From contig NZ_JAAGWK010000020.1 of assembly GCF_010685995.1 (NCBI RefSeq), positions 1 to 64,000 of the forward strand: a DNA stretch of 64,000 bases. Reading direction: 5' to 3'. This document shows, in pieces, positions 17,978 to 26,995 of this stretch (position 1 is the first letter of the stretch; each line of letters begins with the position of its first letter). The DNA comes from Goekera deserti (GTDB taxonomy: Bacteria > Actinomycetota > Actinomycetes > Mycobacteriales > Geodermatophilaceae). The position numbers and the translations under genes are program-made. The notes beneath the pieces were generated by a model. The model saw nothing but the letters and a program-made list of their open reading frames with translations. It was not told the origin of the DNA and did not search any database.

Positions 17978-19723
17978 GTGTCCCGACGATGGCTCACCGT
18001 GGCGACGTGCAGCACCGTCGTCGCGCTGACGGTCTGTACGCCCGTCCTGGTCCTGCCCTGGTCCTCGGACGGCGCGCGCGTGACGACCGCCACGGCCGCC
18101 GCACCCAGCGAACGGCCCATCCCGGTCGCGGCAGCCAGCAGTTCGGACCCCGGTGGCGTCATCGCGTCCCCGGCCGCCCTGGTCGACGGGGACGTCGCCC
18201 GCGGGCTCACCGGCTCCGAGTGGGCGCCCTCCCCGACGGATCCCCATCCGTGGGTGGAGCTCTCGTGGAGCTCACCACGCCAGCTCGCCAGCGTGCAGGT
18301 CTTCGGACCGTCCGCCCGAACGGTCGACCCGGGCGCCTGGCACTCGGCACCGCTGCACGGCACCCTGCGCTTCGACGACGGCAGCTCGGTGACCGTCTCC
18401 GGGATCGCGAGCGGGGGCGGCGAGGGCACCACCGTCGCCTTCGCCCCGCGCACGACCTCCCGGGTCCGGCTGGAGCTGGCCCGAGCCCTGCCGCTGGCCA
18501 CCGTCTCGCTGCGCGAGTTCTCCGCGTACGAGGTCGGCAGCACCCCGCCGCGGTGGCCGCGCGAGGCGACCGGGCTGTCGGCCAGGTCGCACCCGGCGGC
18601 GCACTGCTCGGCATCGTCGTCCCCCGTCGGGATGAGGACCGGCGACGGGCTCGCGCTGGTCTGCCCGGCCCCCGGTTCACGGGTGACCGGCACGGCGACC
18701 GTCGTGGTCGCCGGCCCGGCGAACACGCCGGTGACGGTCCGGGCCGGCGTCCCCACTGCCGATCGCGCCACGTCGGTGCGTGAGGTGGGCCAGGGCACGA
18801 CCGACGCCGCCGGACGCGCCGTGCTGACCGTCGCACTGGCGACGCTGCCGCGCGGCCCGCTCACACTGGAGGTGCTGCGGAGCGGGCCGGCGGCGCGGGC
18901 GGGCGACGTGCCCCTGTACGTGCAACTGGTCAACGGCTCCGGAGTCCCGGTACCGGCCGGCAGCACGGCCCCGGCCGGCATGACCCTGCAGTGGGCGGAG
19001 GAGTTCACCGACCCGCTGTCGATCAGCCGCACCGGCGATGACGCCGTCTACGCCGGGATGAAGCCCTCCCACATCGGGGGTGGCAGCTTCGGCGACTCCT
19101 TCTTCGCCGACCCGGCCGACGACGACGGCACCTTCGCCACGGTCGACGACGAGTACCTGCGCATCCGGACCCAGCCGTCGGACCCTGCCACCACCCGGTG
19201 GGGTCTCAGCCACACCGGCGGCATCCTCTCCTCGACCCGCGTGGGCGGCAGCGGCTTCTCGGCCCAGTACGGGTACTTCGAGGCCCGGATGCTCGGCGCG
19301 CCGGGCGTCGGCTCCTGGCCGGCCTTCTGGATGATGGACACCGAGAGCACCACCCCGCGAGGTCCGGTCAACGCCGAGGTGGACGCCGTGGAGCTCTACG
19401 GCCACGACACCGGGTACAGCTGCCACAGCACGCACAACTGGGGTGTCGGCACCGACGACGGCGGCACACCGAACTGCGTCGAGCCCCCTGGCCTGGTCGA
19501 CTGGGCGCTGGGCTGGCACACCTTCGGGGTGCGGTTCGTCCCCGGCGGCGCCGTCTTCTACCTCGACGGTGCCCAGGTGGCGTCGTCCAGCGGCCTGATC
19601 CACGACAGCGAACCGTTCTACTTCATGATCGACCTCGCACTGGGTGGTGGCTGGCCGGTCGACCTGGCAGCCACCGGGGAGCGCACCGACCTCTACGTGG
19701 ACTGGGTGCGCGTCTACACGTGA
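17978..19723 (+). CDS. Secreted GH16 enzyme with one discoidin-like domain
   Basis: A 581-residue exported protein. A signal peptide or anchor spans about residues 5-28. A discoidin-like domain (about 60-185, with HPWVELSWSSPRQLASVQV) and an Ig-like linker follow, then the GH16 domain from about 335. The active-site motif is AEVDAVELYG (E467, D469, E472). It is homologous over its whole length to the GH16 gene at 5256-7349 but has only one discoidin-like domain. GTG at 17978 places the basic residues RRW right before the hydrophobic core; GAGGCG lies upstream. Probably acts on the extracellular polymer of this locus. Confidence 0.88.
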   Translation: MSRRWLTVATCSTVVALTVCTPVLVLPWSSDGARVTTATAAAPSERPIPVAAASSSDPGGVIASPAALVDGDVARGLTGSEWAPSPTDPHPWVELSWSSPRQLASVQVFGPSARTVDPGAWHSAPLHGTLRFDDGSSVTVSGIASGGGEGTTVAFAPRTTSRVRLELARALPLATVSLREFSAYEVGSTPPRWPREATGLSARSHPAAHCSASSSPVGMRTGDGLALVCPAPGSRVTGTATVVVAGPANTPVTVRAGVPTADRATSVREVGQGTTDAAGRAVLTVALATLPRGPLTLEVLRSGPAARAGDVPLYVQLVNGSGVPVPAGSTAPAGMTLQWAEEFTDPLSISRTGDDAVYAGMKPSHIGGGSFGDSFFADPADDDGTFATVDDEYLRIRTQPSDPATTRWGLSHTGGILSSTRVGGSGFSAQYGYFEARMLGAPGVGSWPAFWMMDTESTTPRGPVNAEVDAVELYGHDTGYSCHSTHNWGVGTDDGGTPNCVEPPGLVDWALGWHTFGVRFVPGGAVFYLDGAQVASSSGLIHDSEPFYFMIDLALGGGWPVDLAATGERTDLYVDWVRVYT

Positions 19724-19778
19724 TCGGTCTCATCGCCGGTGGACCGCTGAGCTGCTCGGCGCCGGGCATCATGACCGG

Positions 19779-20891
19779 GTGACGAACAGCCCCCGGGTGA
19801 CCCTGGTGCACGAGCGGTTCACCGAGTTCGCCGGCTCCGAGATGGTCGTCGACCAGCTGGCCCGCGAGTGGCCGGGCGCCCCGGTGTTCGCCCCGGTCGG
19901 CCGGCCCGGTGTCATGCCGGCCGACGTGGAGCCGCGGGTGCGCACCACCCGGCTGTCACGGCTGCTGCGCGGCAGCACCTACGCCCACCTGCTGCCCGCG
20001 CTGCCGGTGGCGATGAGCCGGCTGCCGCTGCCCGACTCCGACGTGGTCATCGCCTCGCACCACGCCTTCGCCACCCAGGTGGTGCGGGCCACGAGCGCAC
20101 CGGTCATCGCGTACGTGCACACCCCGGCGCGGTGGATCTGGGACCCGTCGATGCGCGCCAACGAGTTCGGCGGCCGCGTCGGCGTGGCGGCGCTCGGCGC
20201 TTTCTCGACCGCGTTCCGACCGTTCGACCTGGGGGCAGCTGCCCGGGTGCACACGATGGTGGCCAACTCCACCGAGGTGGCCGACCGGATCCGGACGTGG
20301 TGGCACCGGGACGCGACGGTCGTGCACCCGCCGGTCGACACCGAGTACTACAGCCCCGACCCCGCCGTCGAGCGGGAGGACTTCTTCCTGCTCGCCGGCC
20401 GGATGGTGCCCTACAAGCGCCCCGACCTGGCCGTCGCGGCCGCGAAGCGGGCCGGGGTGCGGCTGGTCGTCGCCGGCGACGGCCGCGCCCGCGCCGAGGT
20501 CGAGCGGCTGGCCGGCCCGGACACCACCTTCGTCGGCCGGGTCGACGACGCCGCGCTGCGTGACCTCTTCCGCCGCTGCCGCGCCCTGCTGATGCCGGGC
20601 GTCGAGGACTTCGGCATCGTCCCGGTCGAAGCCCAGGCTTGCGGCGCACCGGTGCTCGCCATCGGCGCCGGCGGCGCGCGGGACTCGGTGCTGCCCGGCG
20701 TCACCGGTGAGCTCGTGCCGGTCACCGAGCCGGGGGGCGACGAGGTGGCCGACTGGGCCCGTCAGCTCGAGACCTTCGACGGCGCCCGCTACGACACGGC
20801 TGTGATCCGCCGGCATGCCGAGTCGTTCTCCCGGCCGGCCTTCCGCAGTGCCATGTCCACGGTGGTGGCCCGGACGCTCACCTCGGCCTGA
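19779..20891 (+). CDS. GT4 glycosyltransferase (mannosyltransferase-like)
   Basis: A 370-residue GT-B enzyme. The N-terminus VTLVHERFTEFAGSEMVVDQ and YVHTPARWIWDP are typical of a GT4 group annotated as mannosyl- or GDP-mannose-dependent transferases. The donor site reads FFLLAGRMVPYKRPDLAV and PGVEDFGIVPVEAQACGAPV with the E(x7)E pattern. GTG at 19779 is the only in-frame start that keeps the conserved N-terminus without a long extension. It follows the GH16 gene by 55 bases on the same strand. Confidence 0.88.
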   Translation: MTNSPRVTLVHERFTEFAGSEMVVDQLAREWPGAPVFAPVGRPGVMPADVEPRVRTTRLSRLLRGSTYAHLLPALPVAMSRLPLPDSDVVIASHHAFATQVVRATSAPVIAYVHTPARWIWDPSMRANEFGGRVGVAALGAFSTAFRPFDLGAAARVHTMVANSTEVADRIRTWWHRDATVVHPPVDTEYYSPDPAVEREDFFLLAGRMVPYKRPDLAVAAAKRAGVRLVVAGDGRARAEVERLAGPDTTFVGRVDDAALRDLFRRCRALLMPGVEDFGIVPVEAQACGAPVLAIGAGGARDSVLPGVTGELVPVTEPGGDEVADWARQLETFDGARYDTAVIRRHAESFSRPAFRSAMSTVVARTLTSA

Positions 20892-21007
20892 ACTCGCGGC
20901 ACGCCGACACGGGAGCTCCGTCACGCGATAGCCCGAGCTCGCGATTTGTTAGGTAGAAGGGTCGCGATGTGTTGGGTTCGCAGATGGCTTCCTGTTAGTT
21001 TGGCGCC

Positions 21008-22279
21008 ATGGGATATCGCCGACGGATCGTGGACGACCTCCTCGACGAACTGTTCCCCCACCTGGCGGCGATCTCGTTGGAGGGCGCCAAAGGGGTCGGC
21101 AAGACGGCGACCGGCACCCAGCGGGCCACGACGGTCTTCTCCCTGACCAGCAGCCGCGAGCGCGAGAGCCTCGCCGCCCGCCCCGACTACGTGGTCGAGG
21201 CCCCCGCACCGGTGCTCATCGACGAGTGGCAGCTGCTCCCCGAGGTGTGGGACCGGGTCCGTCACGCCGTCGACGACGACAGCACCGGTGGGCGGTTCCT
21301 GCTCACCGGTTCCGCCGGCGTAGCCCCCGGGGTCCGCATCCACTCCGGGGCCGGGCGCATCGTCAGCATCACCATGCGTCCCCTGTCGTTCGCCGAGCGG
21401 AACCTGACCAGCCCGACGGTGTCACTGGGCGAGCTCATGAGCCCGTCCCGGACCGACGTGGTGGGGTCCAGCGACGTCCACCTGCCCGACTACGTCGAGG
21501 AGATCATCCGCTCGGGACTGCCCGGGATCCGCGACCTGCCTCCGCGAGCCCGCCGCGTGCAGCTCGACAGCTACCTCGCCCGCATCGTGGAGCGCGAGCT
21601 GCCCGACAACGGCCTCGCCGTCCGCCGACCGGCGACCCTGCGAGCCTGGCTCGCCGCCTACGCCGCTGCTACCGCCACGGACGCCAGCTGGTCGACGATC
21701 CTGGACGCCGCCACCGCCGGCGAGCCGGACAAGCCGGCCCGGCAGACCGTCGACGGCTACCGAGACCACCTGCTCCGGCTGTTCCTGTTGGATCCGGTAC
21801 CCGCCTGGTCGCCGACGTTCGCACCCCTCAAGCGGCTCACCGCCACGCCCAAGCACCACCTCGTCGACCCGGCCCTCGCCGCCCGGCTCGTCGGGGTCGA
21901 GACCGCCGGCCTGCTGCGCGGCGACGGAGACCGCGTCTCGACATCGACCGGCACGTGGGTGGGCGCGCTGTTCGAATCGCTGGCCACCCAGAGCGTGCGG
22001 GTCTACGCCGCCGCGATGGACGCCACGGTCGGACACCTGCGCACCAGGGACACCGGGCGCGAGATCGACCTGATCGTCGAGGGCCCGGACCGGCGCGTCG
22101 TGGCCATCGAGGTGGAACTCGCGGCCACCGTCAGCGACAACGACGTGCGCCACCTGCACTGGCTGCGCGACAAGCTCGGGGACCGCGTGGCCGACCTCGT
22201 CGTGATCACCACTGGACCGCACGCCTACCGGCGCACGGACGGCGTCGCCGTCGTCCCGCTCGCCCTGTTCGGACCTTGA
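21008..22279 (+). CDS. AAA ATPase with C-terminal DUF4143 nuclease-like domain
   Basis: A 423-residue stand-alone ATPase of the AAA_14/DUF4143 type. Walker A is GAKGVGKT (26-33), Walker B is VLIDEW (about 69-74) and a sensor-like FLLTGSAG follows. The C-terminal part (about 190-400) ends with EIDLIVEGPDRRVVAIEVE, a PD-(D/E)xK-like D...ExE arrangement. Family function is unsettled; these genes move between genomes and flank variable loci. The 115 bases upstream are less GC-rich than the neighbours, with no clear ribosome binding site, so a leaderless start at the ATG (21008) is likely. It interrupts the glycosyltransferase genes and may be an insertion. Confidence 0.85.
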   Translation: MGYRRRIVDDLLDELFPHLAAISLEGAKGVGKTATGTQRATTVFSLTSSRERESLAARPDYVVEAPAPVLIDEWQLLPEVWDRVRHAVDDDSTGGRFLLTGSAGVAPGVRIHSGAGRIVSITMRPLSFAERNLTSPTVSLGELMSPSRTDVVGSSDVHLPDYVEEIIRSGLPGIRDLPPRARRVQLDSYLARIVERELPDNGLAVRRPATLRAWLAAYAAATATDASWSTILDAATAGEPDKPARQTVDGYRDHLLRLFLLDPVPAWSPTFAPLKRLTATPKHHLVDPALAARLVGVETAGLLRGDGDRVSTSTGTWVGALFESLATQSVRVYAAAMDATVGHLRTRDTGREIDLIVEGPDRRVVAIEVELAATVSDNDVRHLHWLRDKLGDRVADLVVITTGPHAYRRTDGVAVVPLALFGP

Positions 22280-22301
22280 TCCACCGCTGACTGCGCGCCG
22301 G

Positions 22302-23408
22302 TCAGCCGCCGGTCACCGGCCGGCCCAGGACGGCGAGCACGGTCTCGGCAGCCACGTCGTCCCAGGTCCGCGGCGTGCGCGGCACCGGCGCCGGGACTTC
22401 CTCCAGCGCCCGCAGCACCGCCGCCGCCCACCCCGGGACGTCGTCGGCGGGCAGGTGCTCGGCAGCCGCCCCGCTGACCTCGACCAGCGCCGGGTCCAGC
22501 GAGGTGACCAGCCGGGCACCCAGGTCCAGGGCCTCGACCGCCGGCAGGCCGAAGCCCTCGACCAGGCTCGGGGTGAGAACGACCGAGGAGTTCTCGTAGC
22601 TCCAGCGCAGCGTGCCGTCGTCGACCCCGGTGAGTTGCACCACGTGCCCGGACGCCAGCAGCCCCGCGTGGTCCGGGCCGTAGGAGTCCACGCCCCAGTT
22701 CGGTGGCCCGACCAGTGCGAGCACGGCGTCCGGGCGCTGCTTCACCACCCGCGCCCAGGCGGAGACGACCACGGCCAGGTTCTTGCGCGGTGAGCTGTCC
22801 CCGACCACCAGGCCGAACGGCCGGCCGGCGAGCGCCGGGACGGGCACGGCGGTGGCGCCCAGCAGCTTGGGGCTGGTGGCCAGGGGCACCGCGGTGGCCC
22901 GGGCGCCGACCCGCGCGTCCCAGCGGGTCAGGCGGTCGCGGGTGGCGGCGCTGACGCAGACCAGTGCGTCGGCCTGCCGCAGCGAGGCGGCGTAGGGCCT
23001 GCCCAGCAGGGTGCGCTTGGCCAGCGGGAAGTCCCCGGGCCGGTCGAAGAGGATCATGTCGTGCACCGTCAACGCGGTGCGCGCGGCGACCCCGCGGGGC
23101 AGCAGGTGCTTGGCGCCCTGCACCACGTCGAACCGGGCACCGAGCCGGCGGGCCAGCGCGGCCCGCTCGTAGGCCGGCACCAGCGGGTCGGGCACCGCGG
23201 GCAGCGGCACCACCCGGTCGGGAGACCCGACCAGCTCGGCGAGCGGCCCGGCGGCGGCCGGTGAGGTGAGCAGGTGCAGCTCGACGTCGTCCCGGCGGTG
23301 CAGGGCGCGGGCCAGCTCGACGGTGTAGCGCACGATGCCACCGCCCGAACCGTCCGGCGGCACGTGACCGGCCATGAGCAGCCAGCGGGTGGGCGAGGCG
23401 GTCGACAC
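22302..23408 (-). CDS. GT4 glycosyltransferase
   Basis: A 368-residue GT-B enzyme. WLLMAGHVPPDGSGGGIVRY marks the acceptor side, and the donor half has GLVVGDSSPRKNLAVVVSAW and SSVVLTPSLVEGFGLPAVEA with the conserved glutamates. I start at the GTG at 23408 (MSTASPTRWLL), directly before the first beta strand; the upstream reading is compositionally non-coding. It converges with the AAA ATPase gene (22-base gap) and closes the polysaccharide region on the right. Confidence 0.87.
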   Translation of the reverse strand: MSTASPTRWLLMAGHVPPDGSGGGIVRYTVELARALHRRDDVELHLLTSPAAAGPLAELVGSPDRVVPLPAVPDPLVPAYERAALARRLGARFDVVQGAKHLLPRGVAARTALTVHDMILFDRPGDFPLAKRTLLGRPYAASLRQADALVCVSAATRDRLTRWDARVGARATAVPLATSPKLLGATAVPVPALAGRPFGLVVGDSSPRKNLAVVVSAWARVVKQRPDAVLALVGPPNWGVDSYGPDHAGLLASGHVVQLTGVDDGTLRWSYENSSVVLTPSLVEGFGLPAVEALDLGARLVTSLDPALVEVSGAAAEHLPADDVPGWAAAVLRALEEVPAPVPRTPRTWDDVAAETVLAVLGRPVTGG

Positions 23409-23566
23409 GTCGCCCAGTCCAACACGGGAGGCCCGGGACAACGCCGACCGGGACCACCCTTCCTCGTCACACCCGCGCGACATCCGGCCGCTGAGCCGTG
23501 CGCAGCACCGTGACCTCCAGCGACCTGCGCGAGCACACCGCCGGAAGACGGCCGTCACCTGAGCGG

Positions 23567-24498
23567 TCAGCCCGCCTTCCCGCCGGCTCGGGCCCGCTCG
23601 CAAGCAGCGACCAGTGCGGCCGGGATCCGACCTCGGTCGCGCACGGTCAGCCCTGCGGTCAGCGCCCACGCCCGCACCTCGGCCGCCGGCACGCCCGGCG
23701 AAGCGGGGACGGCTCCGACGGGACCTCCCCACCGGCGAAGATCGACTCCAGTCCCGTGGTCGCGTGCACGACGCCCAGCTCCGCGAGGCAGGCGCCCAGC
23801 CACCGGCAGGTCCACTCCTCGGCCAGCTCGCGGGTCCCGCAGAAGGTCACCGGCACCTGGGGGAACCGGGCCTGCAGCTCCGCCAGCGCCTCCGGGACGC
23901 GGACCCCCGGCGCATGCGGCAGCGCGAACAGCCCGCTGTACCGGTCCTCGACCACCACCGCCGCCCTCGGCAGGGCGGCCAGCTCCGCGACGGCCTAGGT
24001 GAGCGTGCCGGCGAGCAGGCTGCCGGCCAGGTCGGCCAGGCTCTTGCGCTCGACCGCGGCCACCACCTCGCCGTCCCGCTCCACCGCGTGGTCACCGGCC
24101 GGCAACCGTCGCCGCACCGTGGTCGCCTGCTGCACGGAGAACCGGTACGGGTACTTCTCCGCGGAGTCCACCACGATGTCCGGCACCTGGCCGTGCGCCC
24201 GGGCCCGCGGCACGTCCACGGCCGGGCGGGCCTGCTTCGTCGTCCGTGGCGACTGCCAGGAGATCACCTCGCGGCCGCGGGCCCGGGTCACCACCAGCTG
24301 GGAACGATTCTCCCTGGCCCGGTCCGGCACCAGGTCGATCGCCGGCCCCCGGCGGGTGCAGCTGCGCACCGGCCACCGCTCGAGCACCTCGGCGTCCACC
24401 GGCCACTCGACCGCGCGGTGGCAGTAGACCTTCGTCGTCCGCGGCCAGGTCTCGCGGGTCTTGACGACCACGCCCGACGTCCCGAGTCCGATCCGCCC
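23567..24498 (-). pseudogene. Broken ERCC4-domain nuclease with C-terminal Lsr2-like domain
   Basis: Three minus-strand pieces together match an actinobacterial ERCC4-Lsr2 protein. Piece one (down to 23998) has TWPRTTKVYCHRAVEW, RENRSQLVVTRARGREV and the nuclease core IVVDSAEKYPYRF...AAVERKSL. It stops at TAG (23997-23995), where relatives have a tyrosine (LxYALAELAALPRA). The same frame then continues as AVAELAALPRAAVVVEDRYS. Near 23690-23720 the frame must shift by one base to reach AAEVRAWALTAGLTVRDRGR, the Lsr2-like tail. The start is also unclear, as it runs into the VanZ gene. Two independent lesions make decay the simplest reading. Confidence 0.8.
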
Positions 24499-24571
24499 CC
24501 AGCCGTCCCCCGCCGAGCCCCCGGACCTGCTCGGCGCACGACCGTCACGAACGGTCCGTAGCGTCCGTGTC

Positions 24572-24997
24572 GTGGGCACCCGCGCAGCACGCGTCGCGCT
24601 GGCCGGGTACCTGCTCGTCGCCGCACTCGGCACGCTGGTCCCGACCCTGGGGCCTGCGGTCGTCTTCTCCGCGGTCCGGGACTTCCAGGCGGCCAGCGGG
24701 GCGTCCTGGGGCACCAGTGGACGGCTGGTCGAGCCGGGTCTCAACGTGCTGCTGTTCGTGCCGCTCGGCGCCCTGCTCTGCGGGTCCCTCCCGCGCCTGC
24801 GCGGGCGGTGGGTGTGGGCGCTGTGCACGCTGACGTCCGTCGGCGTCGAGATGGTGCAGGCGGCCCTGGTGCAGAGCCGGATCGCCTCCCCGTGGGACGT
24901 CGTCGCCAACAGTGCCGGCGCTGCGCTCGGGGTGCTCGTGCACCACGCCCTGCGCCGGCGTCGCCGGGCGGGCGCCGCGGCCCACCCACGGTCGTGA
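24572..24997 (+). CDS. VanZ-family membrane protein, first copy
   Basis: A 141-residue protein with four helices. GTLVPTLGPAVVFSA, RLVEPGLNVLLFVPLGALL, the LPRLRGRWVWAL segment and the terminal VVANSAGAALGVLV match VanZ-like proteins. Some family members give low-level teicoplanin resistance, but most are uncharacterised. GTG at 24572 precedes the first helix. It overlaps the next small gene by GTGA (24994-24997). A second copy lies at 25251-25697. Confidence 0.85.
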   Translation: MGTRAARVALAGYLLVAALGTLVPTLGPAVVFSAVRDFQAASGASWGTSGRLVEPGLNVLLFVPLGALLCGSLPRLRGRWVWALCTLTSVGVEMVQAALVQSRIASPWDVVANSAGAALGVLVHHALRRRRRAGAAAHPRS

Positions 24998-25176
24998 GTG
25001 GACTGGAGCTCCACGACGCGGACCGATCCGAGCACGCCATCGGCGTGGCGCTCGAGGCACGCAGGGCTGGACTCGTACGCGCAGGTACGGCCTTCGTCGA
25101 CGTACCACCCACGGTGCAGCTACCGGCCGGCCGGACCACCGCCGACCTGCTCGGCCGCGACGACGACGCACGGTGA
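24994..25176 (+). CDS. Small protein of unknown function, coupled to VanZ
   Basis: A 60-residue soluble protein (SGLELHDADRSEHAIGVALE onward). Its GTG lies inside the VanZ stop codon region (GTGA), the pattern of translational coupling, and it fills the space before the second VanZ gene. I recognise no family. The overlap and regular composition support it, but it could be chance. Confidence 0.45.
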   Translation: MSGLELHDADRSEHAIGVALEARRAGLVRAGTAFVDVPPTVQLPAGRTTADLLGRDDDAR

Positions 25177-25250
25177 TCCACCATCACGTCGGCCTGCCTG
25201 TGCTGGCCCGGCAGGGCTGAGATCGCGTGGGGGACCGTATCGTCGGGCCG

Positions 25251-25697
25251 ATGGGTGTGCGGACCGGACGGGTGCTGCTCGGCATCTGCCTGCTCGCGGC
25301 CGGAGCAGGCACCCTGGTGCCGGCCGTCGGCCCCGGGGTCGTCGGGTGGGCCAGCGATGCCGCCACCCGGGTCCAGCAGCTCACCGGCCTGACCTCGACG
25401 ACGGCCTCGCGGCTGGTCGAGCCCGGCCTGAACGTGGTGTTGTTCCTCCCGCTGGGCCTGCTCATCAGCGCGGCCTTCCCCCGGTTGCGCGGGTGGTGGG
25501 TGTGGGCGCTGTGCACCGCCGGCTCACTCGGCGTGGAGATCGCCCAGGTGGTCGGGGTGCCGGGCCGCGACGCATCGCTGCGGGACGTCGCGACCAACAG
25601 CCTCGGCGCCGCCCTCGGCGTCCTGATGATCCGGGTGCTGCAGGCACGCGCCGCCCGTCGCGAACGGGCCCTCGGCGGGGTCACCGGCGGCCGGTGA
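25251..25697 (+). CDS. VanZ-family membrane protein, second copy
   Basis: A 148-residue, four-helix VanZ-like protein. SRLVEPGLNVVLFLPLGLLI, PRLRGWWVWALCTAGSLGVE and DVATNSLGAALGVLM align closely with the copy at 24572-24997, so this is a tandem duplication with one small gene between. I use the ATG at 25251, the last start before the first helix; an upstream start at 25227 is possible. Function as for the first copy is unknown. Confidence 0.85.
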   Translation: MGVRTGRVLLGICLLAAGAGTLVPAVGPGVVGWASDAATRVQQLTGLTSTTASRLVEPGLNVVLFLPLGLLISAAFPRLRGWWVWALCTAGSLGVEIAQVVGVPGRDASLRDVATNSLGAALGVLMIRVLQARAARRERALGGVTGGR

Positions 25698-25774
25698 GAA
25701 CGCAGCCTCACCCCCCGGGGTGACCGGACGCGCCCGGGGCACCAGAGCAGGCGCCCCGCCGCCGATCCCCCAGC

Positions 25775-26311
25775 ATGAGCACCTCCGTCCTGCGGTTCGC
25801 CCCGCCCGCGCGCACCCGCCCGGCCCGTCCCGCGCCGGTCACGCCGAACCCGCACGGCCGGCACGAGGTCGCCGCGACGCTCCCCGGCCGGCAGGAGCTG
25901 CTCGACCACCTGGCCCGGCTGCAGCCCACCTCCCACGAGGCGGCAGGCACGCTGCTGCTGATCGGCCTGGTGCACACCGAGGCCACCGTGTACCCGGCCG
26001 CGACGGTGCTGGACACCGCCACCTCGTTGATCTCCTACGCCCTGCGCGAGGGCGACCTGCTCGGCCGCGCCGGCCCCGCCGAGTTCGCGGCCGTCGTCCA
26101 GGGCTCCGACGCCGACGCCGACGCCGCGGCCGCCCGGGTGCTCGCCGCCGTCGGTGCCGCCCGGATCCCCGGGCTGACCGTGGCCGCCGGCACCGCCGCA
26201 CTGCAGCCCGACCGCCGCCCGGCGGAGATCCTGCGCCGGGCCACCCTCAGCCTGACCGTCGCCCGCTCGATCGGCGGGGGCCAGGTGATCCGCTACCGCG
26301 GGTCCCGCTGA
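25775..26311 (+). CDS. Small stand-alone degenerate GGDEF protein, copy 1
   Basis: A 178-residue soluble protein that has the size and pattern of a lone GGDEF domain. LPGRQELLDHLARL corresponds to the family's D-x-LT-x-LPNR entry, LLLIGLVHTE to the first beta strand, and GDLLGRAGPAEFAAVV to the signature hairpin. The motif reads GPAEF instead of GGDEF, so diguanylate cyclase activity is not expected. The C-terminus (ILRRATLSLTVARSIGGG) matches the A-x-x-A-x-x-x-AK helix of the fold. Two paralogues follow at 27361 and 30421. It might bind nucleotide or a partner. Confidence 0.72.
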   Translation: MSTSVLRFAPPARTRPARPAPVTPNPHGRHEVAATLPGRQELLDHLARLQPTSHEAAGTLLLIGLVHTEATVYPAATVLDTATSLISYALREGDLLGRAGPAEFAAVVQGSDADADAAAARVLAAVGAARIPGLTVAAGTAALQPDRRPAEILRRATLSLTVARSIGGGQVIRYRGSR

Positions 26312-26348
26312 GCCACCGTCCTGGAACTCGACTGGTAGCGTCACACCA

Positions 26349-26585
26349 GTGAAGAGCAGCATCGACGGCCTCGGGCGGATCGTCGTCCCCAAGGCCCTCC
26401 GTGACGCACTGGGTCTGACCCCCGGCACGGCGGTCGACATCAGCCGGTACGGGGCGGGGCTGCAGCTCCTGCCGGCAGGCCGCACCGCCCGACTCGTCGA
26501 CGACGACGGACTGCTCGTGGCCGACTCGACCACCCCGGTCACCGACGACGACGTCTTCGGCATCCTCGACGCCGGCCGGCGGTGA
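26349..26585 (+). CDS. vapB: AbrB/MazE/SpoVT-type antitoxin
   Basis: A 78-residue DNA-binding antitoxin. SSIDGLGRIVVPKALRDALG followed by LTPGTAVDISRYGAGLQL is the swapped-hairpin AbrB fold. The C-terminal part (VTDDDVFGILDAGRR) would wrap the partner toxin. GTG start at 26349. Its stop overlaps the toxin start by 4 bases (26582-26585), as in most type II modules. These modules normally repress their own promoter. Confidence 0.9.
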   Translation: MKSSIDGLGRIVVPKALRDALGLTPGTAVDISRYGAGLQLLPAGRTARLVDDDGLLVADSTTPVTDDDVFGILDAGRR

Positions 26586-26995
26586 CCACCCTGGCGTTCG
26601 ACACCAGCGCCGCCGTGCCGCTGCTGGTCCGCTCGCACGACGCCCACCTCGACGTCCGCCGGCACGCGACGGGTCGCGCGTGGGTGCTCACCGCCCACTC
26701 CCAGCTGGAGACGTACTCCGTGCTCACCCGCCTGCCCGGCGATGCCCGGGTCGAGCCCGCCGACGCCGTCCGGCTGCTCGACGCGGCCTTCGGCACCCCG
26801 GTGCTGCCCGACCCGGAGGACGTGGCCCACCTGCCCGCCACCCTGGCCGCCGCCGGGATCGCCGGTGGCGCCGTGTACGACGCACTCGTCGGCCTGACGG
26901 CTCGCACGGCGGACGTGCCGCTGCTCACCCGCGACGCCCGCGCGCTCGCCACCTACAGCCGACTCGGGGTCACGGTGGAGCTCGTCGCGGGCTGA
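26582..26995 (+). CDS. vapC: PIN-domain toxin (VapC family)
   Basis: A 137-residue PIN-domain ribonuclease. The first metal-binding aspartate is in LAFDTSAAVPLL (D7), the conserved glutamate in HSQLETYSVLTRL, and the later acidic pair in VYDALVGLTARTADVPLLTRDARA. VapC enzymes cut tRNA or rRNA when not held by the antitoxin. Coupled to the AbrB-type antitoxin by GTGA. The pair sits between two degenerate GGDEF paralogues. Confidence 0.9.
   Translation: MTTLAFDTSAAVPLLVRSHDAHLDVRRHATGRAWVLTAHSQLETYSVLTRLPGDARVEPADAVRLLDAAFGTPVLPDPEDVAHLPATLAAAGIAGGAVYDALVGLTARTADVPLLTRDARALATYSRLGVTVELVAG

Noticed and set aside
23950-23997. A second UAG-selenocysteine site in the ERCC4-like gene
   Set aside because: The downstream hairpin has a GCCG loop instead of GGUCU and encodes a segment conserved in relatives without Sec. 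The family has tyrosine there, and a separate frameshift follows. Decay explains it better.
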